Shown here in pieces: positions 32,581-44,800 of a stretch of 64,000 bases of DNA. Both the position numbers and the translations under genes were made by a program. The notes beneath the pieces were generated by a model. That model ran no database searches. It was not told where the DNA came from and saw nothing but the letters and a program-made list of their open reading frames with translations. Within the stretch, counting starts at the first letter, position 1. Every line of letters starts with the position of its first letter. Origin of the DNA: Diploscapter coronatus (Eukaryota > Nematoda > Chromadorea > Rhabditida > Rhabditidae); NCBI GenBank assembly GCA_964036155.1, contig OZ038422.1, positions 48,135,201-48,199,200 of the forward strand, in the 5' to 3' direction.

Positions 32581-35500
32581 TCAGACGAAACTGTCGCACT
32601 CGAAACTGTCCGGATCGAGGGTGGTTCGCTGCAGCTGCTGAGCATCGCTGAATTGAACGATAGGGATGGGCCCCGGATTAGAGCCGCTCCGATAGGCATG
32701 CCCTTGCGTAGCCCTTGGTCCGGCTCGCTCCGAGTGATCGGCCGACGCAGCGCGTCCTGAGCGGTCTGACCGAAAGCTGAACTGTCATGGGCATGTTATC
32801 ATCTGATCGGGGAAGGATGACTCACGAATTATGTCCTGGAGTGGCATCAGAATGAAACGAGGACCGCATCCGGTGGAAAGATCCTCGGAAAGATTGCCTG
32901 ATTGAGGATAGAAGACCGTTGGAAGAATTAAGCTGATCATTAGCGTGAAGTGAATTGTGCCTGAATCAACATTTATATTTAAATATAGGTAAATGTAGTT
33001 TACCAAATAGATAGTGCTATATATATAACATAAACTAATGATATATCGATAATTTAATATAACTAATAAAGCATTCTATGAGACTCGTTCGAAGCGGCGA
33101 GGGGAATGTCCCCGAACGAACTAAGTTCGATAATAATATTGGGATTACGTAAGATGGGCGATCTGAACGTAAGCATAACATAAAGTAACATAAATCAATT
33201 CAAATTAACTCAACACATATTTACAATACCTATGAATGACAAAGGCCTCGCTTTGGTGTAATCTCATTTGACACCGTCTAACAAGAGAAGGTTTTGGGGT
33301 TGGTCTCTCCTTTTCGAATGAGACCAAGCGTACTTTACGAAGTCGAATACGCTGATCACGAATATGATAGAATTAGCTGTTCCGGTCAAGACTGGTCTCG
33401 GTAAAAAAAATATGTTAATTTTGGCAAACGGCTGAAGGAGCAAAGAACATCTGCAGAGCATCACTGCCCGCTATTCACTGCACTATGAAGACATGGCTAA
33501 CTGTTCGCAAATTGCAATTCTCCTTTTTCGCACTTAAGGTGAAGCGAAAACGAGGCAATCGTTGCATAAGCAAACAAAATCGTGATTTGCGAGCAGTTAG
33601 TCATGTTTTTATAGCGCAATGACTATGCAATTTGGCATAGCAGTGAATGGCGGGCAGTGATGCTCTACAGATTTTCTTCGTTCTTTCAGCCTTTCGCAAA
33701 ATCAGAATAACTTTTTTATCGCGATAAATCTCGATCGGGACAGTTAATTTTATCGTATTAGTTGTCAGCGTGTTCGATTTAATAAGGTACGCCTGGTTTC
33801 ATTCGAAAAAGAGAGACCGACCCTAAAACCTTTCCTTATAAGTTCACTACACTACTTGCTAAACAGTTAGAGTGCTAGTGGGCATAAATCTCCAATCCGA
33901 TATATATATTTTTTAATACGAGTTTTAATTTACCTAGTAGGTAATGCGACTGATGAGAAATCGTGAGTATATCGGGAGGAGCCATCAAATGGTTTCCGCT
34001 GACAGCGCACCAGCCGATAGTAGATCGCAGTGAACTCGTGACGGAAGTTTGTATTTAGGAACCTGAAATTTTGGTTGGTATCTTAAAAATATGCTTAGCA
34101 ACTTTCATACCCGTACAAAAATGGATTAACGCAAATCGATAGCATCGAAATCATCTTACACATTTGGTCAATGCGATCGATAACGGTTGCGTAAGTTTCC
34201 TGAAATAACCAAATTTTCAGAATTATTTAAAATAATATTGAGTATTTTAACATAAAATATCGAAAATCGATGATAATCTATATATAATTACGTACAACAA
34301 AAGTGATCTGAAAATGAGTTTAATTTTTTCGAAATAAAACTCCCTACATGAAACAGTACGTCCAGGTCGAGTAGCAGCGTGACGACACTGTAGGGGAACC
34401 ACAGCAGAGCGTAGCTTCCTGCCATGGCTATCAGCAAGGAAGTCGTTCGGCTGTTTCTTCTAAAAATAGGAATAAAACATTTAAAATAATCTCAAATAGC
34501 AATTACCTCTGACTAGCTCTCTCCGCTATGGAACTTTTGACGCTTGGTATAGACGGAGAGTGCAATGTATTGTTCCCATTCACCAGAGAGACTTTCTTGC
34601 TACTTATCTGAAACTTAGCATAGGTTTAAACTGAAAGAAAGATGGTACCTCAGAATGTCTCTTGGCAACAGATAAAGAATCGCTGGATCGCTTCTGACCC
34701 CGATTCCTGTTCATCTGGTCCGCATTCGTCTTGAGGAACCTCGTGAGCTTCATATTGAAGATCGTCAATACGAAAAGAGGAATGATGTAGAGGAATACTA
34801 ATTGCGTTGCGCCCATAGTTAGCTGACAAAGGAAATGTTAAGAATCGTGATTCATTGAAGAGCTTACTGAAATATGCCTGGAGTTGAGTTCCAGTGATCC
34901 TCCTTGTGAAGACGTTAACTGACACTGACGCCATCCGTAGGACTTATACCGAAGAATTCCAGTGTCCGATTTGCCGATTACGACGTCCTGGAGCAGATAA
35001 ATCAGATCTTTAAGAAAAGTAAAATTTCCTACCTTCATTACATAGAGAATCGTCGTATCATAGTGGAGAAGTAGCGGTAGTGAGAGAAGGAAGCTAGCCA
35101 CCCAAATCGCGATAGAAATACCGCAAGCGCGAAAGCACTGGACACCAGTAGATTGGACGCGAAGCTTCTTGACGGAATAATATCGATCGATGGCCATCAC
35201 GGATATAGTCAGGGTGGAGCAATAGACGTTGCATCCTTAAATCACTTAGTCATAGAGAGCTTAAAAGTCTAAATAAAGGTTTCAAAGCATATGCTATTTT
35301 TGAGAGACTACTCCATAACTTCACTGTCGAGTTTTAAAATAAAAACGATGCCTGGTAAGACATTGGCGAATTTGCAGAAGAACCGCGAGTAGACGAATTC
35401 GAAGTTGATCATCGGCAACCAGAGGAAAGGAACGTTAATAATTGCTAGCATTAGATTTGCCAAGGCCAAGTTCAGGATCAGCACGTTCCGATTCGTCCTC

Positions 35501-36962
35501 ATAGCTTTTTTGCGGAGCACGACCCAGACGACCTGGAAATCATAACCTTTTCTCTCGTTTTATGTTAGTGAAACCTATTCTAGGGTTCATTATATTGCAT
35601 AGAAATGTGTTATAAAGTTGGAAAAGTACGAATTCCTAGATTACTCAACAGTTTTTTTTGTTAAATATGCTGATTACGTGGTTACTTTCTAACCCATTTT
35701 TCATATGCCCATAAATTAATCCGGATTTTCTTCACGTGCACAAGAACTCGTAATCTGTGATGCGATAATGCATTCGTCTTTTCAATAACTCGAATATGTT
35801 TGTTGCAAATTCTCCAAGATTAACTTTAGCATTAATGCTCTCGGGGCATATTAATAGTGCGTTAAAATGTGCTTTATTCTATACTTGCGTAACTTTAACC
35901 GATCTCTGCAGGGGAGTCTGCTAAATCGGGAAGTCGGTCGCGTATTTTTAGAAGCGCAGAAACTAAATTAGGCAAAGGCCGCTTCTATAAATGCTCGGTT
36001 AATGACTTCATTGCTACGGATCGCTATAAAGCGTATTGCTATGCAACTGAGTGTGGATAATTGAATTTCTTTCTGACGTTTCCTAGAATGAATCTATGAT
36101 GTGGGGGTATTTTGGTTCCTAGAAAAAAAAACCGGTTTTTTCTAAGAAATAGTATGAAGAGACAAGAGAAGAAAAAACCCGTGTCTTCCTATGAGCCGGC
36201 ATTTTAAACTTTCGAATACTATTTGCTCCCTAATCTGAAAGGTGAAACAATGGTGCACGGTTACTTTTCAGTGTTAGAAATGGAGATACTGGCCTAAACT
36301 CACTTTCTTCGTTCTTAATTTTTAAACTCCAAGATGTTAGACTAAACAATAGTTTCTTTCCAAGCGAACTTTGTTCCCAAAATTTGGGGATAGGTTACTT
36401 CCGAGCACTTACCAGTCCATTTCCAATGATGGCCAGAATCGATATGATCACGTAGATGATCGTGTAGATGATTTCCTCCCATCGGTTGAACCGTCGCAGT
36501 GAATTCGTGAGTTGGGTGAAAAAGTTCTGAAATTGACCGAAAACTCGTTGTTGATCTGCGTGAATTCCTTGTCAGAGATAATTGTGCATAATGGCATTTC
36601 TTGAAACAAGATGTCATTAATTCGGAATGGCTGGATCCCCGACTACTTTTTCCAGAACAATAAATGGCTCCCTTTTTCACACGCACGCACACATCAAATG
36701 TGTGTGTGTGAGAAATGGGAAAAGACGAACTTTGCTCCTTCACATCATTTTCAAACTGGAAATGGGAATACTTTGCCCTCGAACTAATGAGTACTGTTTT
36801 CAAAATTTGTGAAGAAAAAAATCAGACTGCCGAAATTATGGCGCTACTTACCTCTAGGCAGGAATCATTAAAAGGAGCCAATTGGTATTCTTTTTCAATG
36901 AGCTCAGATCGATTCAACCCCCGGGAACAATATTTATCGAGTTGGTCCGGTTCCATTAGCAT
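32581..36962 (-). CDS. Rhodopsin-family GPCR, neuropeptide-receptor type
   Basis: Twelve exons: 36962-36852, 36526-36413, 35532-35352, 35235-35033, 34987-34868, 34822-34649, 34607-34507, 34459-34348, 34199-34111, 34062-33934, 32960-32826, 32776-32581; 554 residues. The N-terminus has N-glycosylation sites (NRS, NDS). TM1 ends in IIGNGL, TM2 is NLALANLMLAIINVPF, the TM3 Cys (FFCKF) pairs with a Cys in loop 2, and TM3 ends in MAIDRYY (DRY). TM5 is LVFLYIIPLFVLTIFN, TM6 has LLWFPY in place of CWxP, and TM7 ends in VNPFLYG. Loop 3 and a tail of about 150 residues are Ser/Arg-rich and offer phosphorylation sites. The pattern is that of peptide receptors in the NPY/FMRFamide/tachykinin group; the ligand cannot be told. 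The intron after 35352 has a GC donor. The intron 32961-33933 contains a long inverted repeat. The ATG at 36962 lies 3 nt after an acceptor. Confidence 0.86.
33282..33838. repeat. Long inverted repeat inside a GPCR intron
   Basis: Left arm 33282-33522 and right arm 33578-33838 are imperfect inverted copies (about 240-260 bp each) separated by about 55 bp. Shared blocks include a 25-bp stretch around GCATCACTGCCCGCYATTCA. Both arms contain a frame encoding KVRLVSFEKERPT (minus strand 33336-33298; plus strand 33784-33822) with five synonymous and no non-synonymous differences. The repeat occupies over half of the intron 32961-33933 of the GPCR gene, so the pre-mRNA should be able to form a long hairpin here. 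It could be an inverted duplication of a coding fragment or a foldback element. Confidence 0.8.
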
Positions 36963-37589
36963 GCCCTGAAAATAATACGATTATTTTAGGCAAAGTAAAG
37001 ACGCAGAGGCTCTTCTATCTCATAACAGGGAATAGTTTCTCGGACTCTATCCTGATTTGCTGATTTTTCAAAATATTTGGGAAGGAAATACTGTGCAGTA
37101 AAAACGCATTGATTTCTACTCATTTCTGTGTAGTTTCCCCGTAGTTGGCTATCAAGTTGCCTAAACTTCTCTCTTAGTTTCACCGCTTCGAATACGTAAG
37201 TTCTCGGATAAATTGGCAGGTCGGATTCATTTTAATTTGACAGAAAGATGTTGACAAAAATAAGGGCAACTAAGCGCGCTTTTCGCTTCCTCACAACATT
37301 TCGCAGAATTCAATTATAAATTTTCCCATAAAAACATGTTTCACAAATCACAGCTTTTACATGCAAAAACTACAAATTTACCTTCAATATCACCATGTCT
37401 AGTGACATATAAAATATTGAAATTCTCGCTAGTCCCTTTATATTATAGGGCATCTTGATAATTTGATAATAGCTATATGATAAAGGCAAATATTTAGTCA
37501 GGATGAATCAAATAAGATCATTTACATAAAAACTAAATTTTTGGGAGTTGAATGAAAGTAGGGTGTTGAATAAATTGGATAGAGTGAGA

Positions 37590-37735
37590 GGGTATCCATG
37601 TTGAGAGAGGAGTTCAAAATGCCAACTCGTAAACTTGAGGGCCTTAATTTATCCCCTCTGCTCTGAGTGCCTGGGACATAGCCCTAACAAGTCAACGATC
37701 TCTTTACAACTAAGCTATGAATCTTTATAACTAAT
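37590..37735 (-). repeat. Possible tRNA-derived SINE fragment
   Basis: On the minus strand the sequence ATAGCTTAGTTGTAAAGAG resembles the A-box half of a tRNA. It is followed by GTTAGGGCTATGTCCCAGGC, where a B box would lie, but that box is degenerate. This looks like a tRNA-like head as in a SINE or a tRNA pseudogene. It is not the same family as the two SINE copies at 7724 and 29725. Confidence 0.3.
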
Positions 37736-39253
37736 TAACATATTCTCTTTAGAAGCAAAGAAAAAAGCACGAAAATAAGCAAGCGTTGCTGCATTTTTAC
37801 ACACACTGACGCAAGTACTTTCATAAATCAAGAGCGAACCTGTTTTTAGATCCTTGATAGCGATGTCATATCGAAAATAGGGACCATTCGACTCATACGG
37901 TAAAAAGTATGGACATACTGTAAAACTACCATAAATAAGTTAATAAAAAGACGTTATGACGAAATAACGGGTTCAGTGGTTTCAATGTAAGGTCCAAAGT
38001 AAAAATAGCATTTGAAATGCAAGTTTTGGGTATTATACTAGAGGCAATACGGTACTTTACTAGTTACAAGAAAAGTTTTAAATAAAATGAAGAGCAGGAA
38101 AGATTATCTAATACGGAGTCATCGAGTCATCCCAAGTGAGTTCGAGGAAGTAGAGTGCTGGCGGGAATGGCAGAATGGAAATGAAGAGAGTAAATAGGAT
38201 AAACGGGGTAAAGTCAGACTAGAATAAGTCTTGGGAAACAGAGATCTGAGATAATGATGTAGTAGATAATAATTAGAGCAAATCAGCTGGAAGCATATGA
38301 ACCTTATTCAAAGAGTAAATTTAGCAGTAAACTAAACCTAATTTTAAACTCGACTCTAGCGCTAAATATCAGAAAGTATCCCGTTTTTTTTAACGATTAT
38401 TTGCTAACTCTTATTGTTAGCAGTAGACAATTACTTATCACTTACTGGTACTTGAAGAAAACTCTAACTCATTCAATAGTAAACTCTTTAATTTATGCAA
38501 CAATGACAGAAATATATAGTTTTAGAGCAAGTTTACAAGTTCCTTTCTGCAGTAATCGAATTAACCTATGGTTAAACTCTGTTAATTCTTGACGCTGATA
38601 TAAAGGATTTACTAACGTTTCACAATGAAGTAGATTTCATCATTCTCCTTTTTGTGATAAGCGAATTACTCAAGCCTACGACTAAGTGAGGTTATGTACG
38701 CAAATTAAAGTGTTCACAAATGCGCGTTACGTCGAATGGATTCCCGGAAAATGTCTCACCTACAAAAAATGAAATGCCGTGAGAGAATACCGTATACAGA
38801 GAAAGCACTTGTGAATCATATTCGAGCCGATGACTCATCGAGCTTGTAAAAGATTTATAAAGATCGGCGCGCGTGAAATTTGAATCCACCAGGAGTTCGT
38901 CTGTAAAATGAGCCGAAAATCCACGGCGCTAATTGGGATGATTCCCATAAAGAGTAGCATTAAAGTGGGCGATTAGAAATAAACGGAGCATATATAAATT
39001 CAAGCAAGAAGATATGTAGCATATTTTGACGCATTCGCACATATTTTTCGCGTTGCAAAACAGAAAGATGAAAGGTCTGTAGGAGATCTTTGCTATGAAT
39101 TATCAATTTGTAGAGGAAATTCGAGGATAAAATTTTAAACAACAAAAGAATAGCAAAAACGCAAGTTAATACAATTATATTGTAAACGTACTGCACAAAT
39201 AAACTAGTCACATTATATTGGGCATTCAAGAAGTTTTTGGCATTGGAAAACTA

Positions 39254-39356
39254 GGGGTGCAGGTCAACTTCCCCCACTCTCCCTAAACTCGTTGAACGAT
39301 AAAACATAATGGCGGAAAAGTGGCTGCTTTAAAAAGTAGGGAAGTTGACCCACACT
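39254..39356. mobile_element. Small MITE with TA duplication
   Basis: Inverted ends of about 20 bp (left GGTCAACTTCCC near 39262, right GGGAAGTTGACC near 39340) enclose about 100 bp and are flanked by TA on each side (39252-39253, 39357-39358). This fits a Tc1/mariner-type miniature element. No coding capacity. Confidence 0.6.
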
Positions 39357-41804
39357 TAAAAATTAGAATATCCTCCTTAAAATGCTATTTCTGGTCAGAG
39401 ATATTGAAAATAGCGCTAAAGATAGAGATGCTAATTTCTAAAGTGGCAATAACTTATTGGACGACGTGATATTTATGAATTTAGTTCAATATAATATAAA
39501 ATTTCTGTCTCTCCTTAATAAGAAGTTATTCAATGAGAGATAAACCTAATGCAAATAGTCGAGTTTCTTTCCTTAGTACCATTGCCTGCGCACGCACCTG
39601 TCTATCTCACTCGAATAAGAGGTAATTTTATTCATATTATTCGTCTCTTACCATTTCCTCTTAAATCAAAGACTTAATGAGATATTTTTACGTCTGCGGG
39701 CCTTCGATATTACTAAAAATTTGCTCAAAACTCAGAAAGCAGGTGAAATTTTTCCTAAATTAGAGCGAGAAGGTCAAATTTGCAGAATTAATGTAGAAAA
39801 AGTTAAATTTAAAAAGTTGCACAAATGTTAAAGGTTAACAAGAACTTTAGCACTGGAGCAGATTTTCGGGACTCTTATTAATGAAAGTTAATTTATCATT
39901 GGAAGATGATAGGATAAGCTCCAAATCAGAGGATTAAGGCGGATTTTCTGTAACTGGATACAAACAAAGAGATTTAGTAAATAGAACGCGCGCATTCGCA
40001 TAAATATGCGGATAAATGGCTGTAAAGAGGCAAAGATCGGGGAAAAGTAAGTCCCAAAATGACGGGACAAAAATATTCCCAGTTGGGCAATTGCAACTCT
40101 GAACTTGCAAGGAAATATGGACATGATCCCCTTCCCTTACTCAGTCAAGTGCAGAACACAGCAAAAGTAGGTACATAGGGAGCAAAATCAAGGGTCTTTA
40201 AAATTTCGCAAGGCGAAATATGTAAATATCAAACAACAGATGCAAAATTTGATCTTTTGAGGTTCTCAAAGTTCAAACGAGAGAAGTAATAGCATTGATA
40301 CGCATTAAATTGTAAAACCAAAAGGTCAGAAATCTTGGAGACCGAGATTTTCTGCAAGAAATGTAGGATTTTGGGTAAATCTCATTATTTATTGCAAAAT
40401 TATTATACGTCGCTTTACCAAGATTCTCGAATATAAAGTTTTTCGATGCATACATGATATTCCTACCAATGTTTCAATGCTCTCAACATTACTGCTTTTT
40501 CAAGTTGTCTAAATTTATTATTACTTGATCAAAAGCCATTTCAAAGAGTTATTATGGGCTCTTGGAATCTAACAACATTTGCAAAATGCATGTAGTTCGG
40601 AAAATATCGAAAGATGATGAGCCAGTTAAGTAACCAGAAAGGGCTATCCATCACCCTTTAGCCCGAAAATTTGAATTGCAAAAGTCAAGCGGAAAAGACC
40701 AACTGCGTATATTGGATATGGAAATTGACGACTTTTCTCGGGGAATGAAGTGTGAATTTATGAGCGAAAAAGAGGAGATCAAAAATGCAATATTGCAAGA
40801 ATATAACCTGAAAGCGATTTATTTCAGCTCTGAGCCACGAAATTTGAAAATTCCGACTTTTCAGCTTTATTTGAAATAAATTTTGACTGAACGTCATTTC
40901 CCAGTCGTTTTCGGATCTCTTGGAATCAATAAACTCCAAAGGATTTAATCTTAAAAGGGATTCAAAACAAATTGCTCACCACTTGCCTAATTCCCTATTG
41001 TTTTCAGTCCCTTTAATCTACATCATCTTACGATAATTCAATTAAAATAGCGCCTTCTCCCGTTTGTTTGTGATTAAATATGAGTAGTCTTTCAAAGAAT
41101 AGTCATCATCATTTTGATATGGCCTTACATGACAAGATGTGTGAATATTCTTGCAAAGGGAGGAATAATTAGAGGCGCATGTACTCGGATCAAAATAATC
41201 CTGAAACGCGATGGGGGGCGGTTGAAAATAGTTGAATGGAAAAAATAATATATCCGCTAAAGTCCAAATTACACATTTCTGCAGAAAAAGTGAACTTTGA
41301 AATTGGATGGCAGCAAAATATTGGCGAACAGAGATATAAAGCGAGATAGAAGCGGATTAAACAGCACCGAAAAAAGACAGCGATATTTGTGAGCTCAGCT
41401 GTCAGAGAGGTTTTCGTGAATGAATAGGCAAAATACGGCTGGTTCGGGATCAGGAATCTCGGGAGAGATTTCTTCCCGGAAAAAGACCTTTCTCTCGGAG
41501 AGAGGAATACTGTCGAAAGAAAGAAATTGGCTCTTGGAAGGTAGAGTCCTCAAGTGAGTTTGCAGAAATCGTTTCCAGGAGGGAAACACACTACCAATCG
41601 ACAGACCGCAGTATACCTTAGCCTTTAACAGGGAAAAGATAAAATAATAAATTTTCGCAAGAAAAACCGAAAAATTAACTCCAAAAATGAAGAGATTTTG
41701 CTAAGAAAACCGTGATAGAACGTGACCTAAAACGATCTGCTCCACGCTCCCATCCTCTTTCCAATTCATTCTTCTTTCTCAAAGAGGCAGAGCCCGCTTC
41801 TACG

Positions 41805-41884
41805 CCCTGACTTTACTCGTCTCTTTTCCTCATTTATTTTTAGCAGCGAAGAGGAGAAAGAGTGCACAGGGAGTAAAGTCAGGG
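41805..41884. repeat. 80-bp hairpin
   Basis: CCCTGACTTTACT at 41805-41817 pairs exactly with AGTAAAGTCAGGG at 41872-41884, and the inner CTCTTTTCCTC stretch pairs with GAGGAGAAAGAG. The loop is about 20 nt. It could be a small MITE or a transcribed hairpin in the gene-poor region. Confidence 0.6.
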
Positions 41885-44800
41885 AGAAAAGGTGTTCTTT
41901 CTTTCTCTTTTCGGATAAAATTTTTGGAAAGAGGACGTAAGCGTGTTTTCATCCGAAAAAAAAACTTTTCCCCCAACTAAGAATGAAATACCCCGAAATT
42001 GGGATCAAATATATCAAGAAAATGATGCGCTGAATGAAAACAAGAAAACAAGCACCTACTCGAGTAGTCCTCGGCCTATGGATTTACGCCTGTGCTCTAG
42101 GCTGTCTATCCTGATTAGCCATTAGCATAGAGTCTGTCTGTCTGCCCTCCCCTGCTAACGAATATCTGCGTCATATTATTCTTCCTTTATCCGAAGCTAT
42201 TCTATATATCTTATACCAAGGATTGACTTAATAATTTCCATTATTTAAAACGTGACTAACGACCCAGAACTCTTGTTTTGAAGGTATTTTGACGTTCCTC
42301 CTAAATTTCATTGGCTTCCATGTCTTGTGAATGAATGAAACCTATCCATAAACTTATAAAAACGCGTAAAATCGCACATATTTTAGTATTTTATGAGTCC
42401 GCATAGTGCTTTGATATGAGATCATGAAAAAAGAAAAAAAACGAGAAGGGGGAAGTAAAATTGAAAACTTATACAAAGAATAGTACTGTTGAGAAGAATT
42501 AGCATTCTTAAAGTTAGTATTCGGAACTAATTGAGTCATTACTGAGAATACTACTGGGTGAAAAAGATATTAAGTAGCTGGAAATGAGGTGAAGTTTCAA
42601 AACCGAAGAGTAGCTACATGTATTCTTTTGAATCACAGTAGACTGGAAGGTTATAAGTGTTCAATATCGTCGTTTTTCCGCCGCTTTTTTCCTTATTTTG
42701 TCACGAAGTGATATTTTGTAATAGCCTCATATTTTATGCAGTGATGATATATCAATATTTGCTCAAAATAGCCCCGTCTATTCTCCCTCATTTTTACATC
42801 AGACGAATCTTCCTATTTGGAGTCGGCGTTGCATGCAATGCCCTTGACATGGTCTGTCAGATACACTTGTCGCACAAGACTCGTGGAGTTTGCCTTTCCA
42901 AAGTCCACCAGGAACATTCCAGTAGACAATTATTCAACTGGGTACATTCTGTCCTCGAATCTGGAGACACGCGCTCATTTTTAAGAAGCTTTTAATTGAA
43001 TAGACAATTTGATTACCTAATTAAACTTGTCTTATTTCTGTTTTTGTTTTCGGACTAATTATATTCCGAGAACAATTCCCTTCAGCCCTCATTTTATTCT
43101 TTCTGGTCATTCCCTATGCGACATTTCGCGATATAAAATATACGTACTAATTCAATAAACGCGCAAACATAGTCATTATTCGTAATGCAAATTAGCGAAC
43201 GAGAGCACGGATTTTCTCTGTGTGGTAGCAAGTTACAAACGGTGCACATCGTGGTAAAATATCCCGAAGAAGAGTAAAAGGGGTAACATTATGCATATGC
43301 ACGCTCAGTGCCTAATGAATATTCCACACACACACACCCATGTGAGAAAAATAAGAAACATCAGCAACTCATTATCGATACAAATTCCTACTTTCTGCAC
43401 AGTATTTTGCAACTTAATAGGCGAGATTCGAAAATAGTGGATCCTTGTAATGCCACAGGGTTTTCAGTAGGGTCCTCAAGTAGATATGTTAAGTAGCATT
43501 TCGGAATATATTTTTTGCACAAATAGATAATCGTGGATGTAAACAAGACTTCTGCGAATAAAAAAATATTTTAAAAGGTTCCTAATAGAAAAAATCGCAA
43601 AAATCCATCACCCAAAATGAACACATTTTCACGGATGAAATATTTGCTTGTGTGCGAGTATTTTAGCCTAATTTTTCTCGCATAGAACCATTTGACCAGG
43701 TTTATCGTCGAAATAGTTGGTTCTATTTTGGACATATTGGGTTTTAAGGACACTTTCTTCCCAAACTTTTGCTTTCAAACTACCACGTTTTTATCAAAAC
43801 GCATTTTTACAAGAGGGCAAAGCTTGAAACTTCTAGTTTTCAGAGTCTTTTTTCTCTTTGCGAAAAGGAGGAGAAGAACTACTCCCTGAAAACCGTACGG
43901 CAATTGCAGAGTCATATTCCAGAAAAATATCGAAAAAAAAATTACTGTATTCCTCGACTCGATCTGTCCAGCTTCATTCTCGTTGAATAAGCTCCATGCG
44001 GATCGTATAAAGTCCATCTCTTGAACTGTTGTACTCCCTGAAGTAAAGCCCTATGTTCAATACCATGAGAAACTAATTGAGTTCAATTCTTGGCGAATCA
44101 AAATGTCGCTATCAGCGGAAACCAAATTGAAATGACAGGTGAAAACACGCAAATAAATTGAGACAACACAAAACCCTTCTTGGAAAGCCCTGCAGCTGCA
44201 GGATGCTGACAGTTAGACATAAGGAGAGAATGCGGAAAAATGCAACAGGGGCCAAATTGAAATGGGTAATGACGCTCAAGTACCAGAAACAAATAATTCG
44301 TTGCAGGAATTTGATTAGAACGGATGATGAAGTTTGCACAGCCACACTTGTAAGGGATCTAATGAAATTAATCGGTTATGAAGAAGAAGGAAACGCAAGA
44401 ATAATTTCTGGGGCGCATGTGTTTGAACAATCAAAAGCAGAGTGGTCCAAGCTTAGATTAAATCGGATCGTAAATCAAACCACCCCGCAAGTATTCTTTC
44501 TCTCTCCTCTTTATTTGTTTCTACTTCATGAAGACAGAGAATGGAACACGTCGCTGACAGAGAGCATGAAGAAAAGCGAGAATATCTGCAGATAGAGCAG
44601 ATTTACAACTCTAGATTGAAGTCAAAGTAAGAAGTTTGATCGAAAGTATTTCCTGATCATTGAATTGTTAGCGCTCGAGCAACCACGAGCAAACTCGACC
44701 TGCCAATGCCAAATCGATTCGTGCAAACCGTTTGACAGCTCTCGAGAACTTTACTCCTCTTCAACGCTCAAAAGCCTCATCCATAAATCTTTAATTAGCA

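Noticed and set aside
32785..33006. Hydrophobic frame in the GPCR tail exon (GTIHFTLMISLILPTVFYPQ)
   Set aside because: The phase coming from the previous exon selects the other frame, a hydrophilic Ser-rich tail (HNSLHANDQLNSSNG), as expected for a GPCR C-terminus.
33264..33464. Minus-strand frame that looks like a membrane helix (SIIFVISVFDFVKYAW)
   Set aside because: Comparing the two arms of the inverted repeat, this frame accumulates amino-acid changes and stops, whereas the overlapping frame VRLVSFEKERPT has only synonymous changes.
36342..36803. 153-codon open frame on the minus strand
   Set aside because: It overlaps the GPCR TM1 exon in a different frame; only the TM1 frame continues in phase into the neighbouring exons.
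44158..44595. 145-codon open frame on the plus strand
   Set aside because: No domain, no nearby phase-compatible exons, and composition like the surrounding non-coding DNA.
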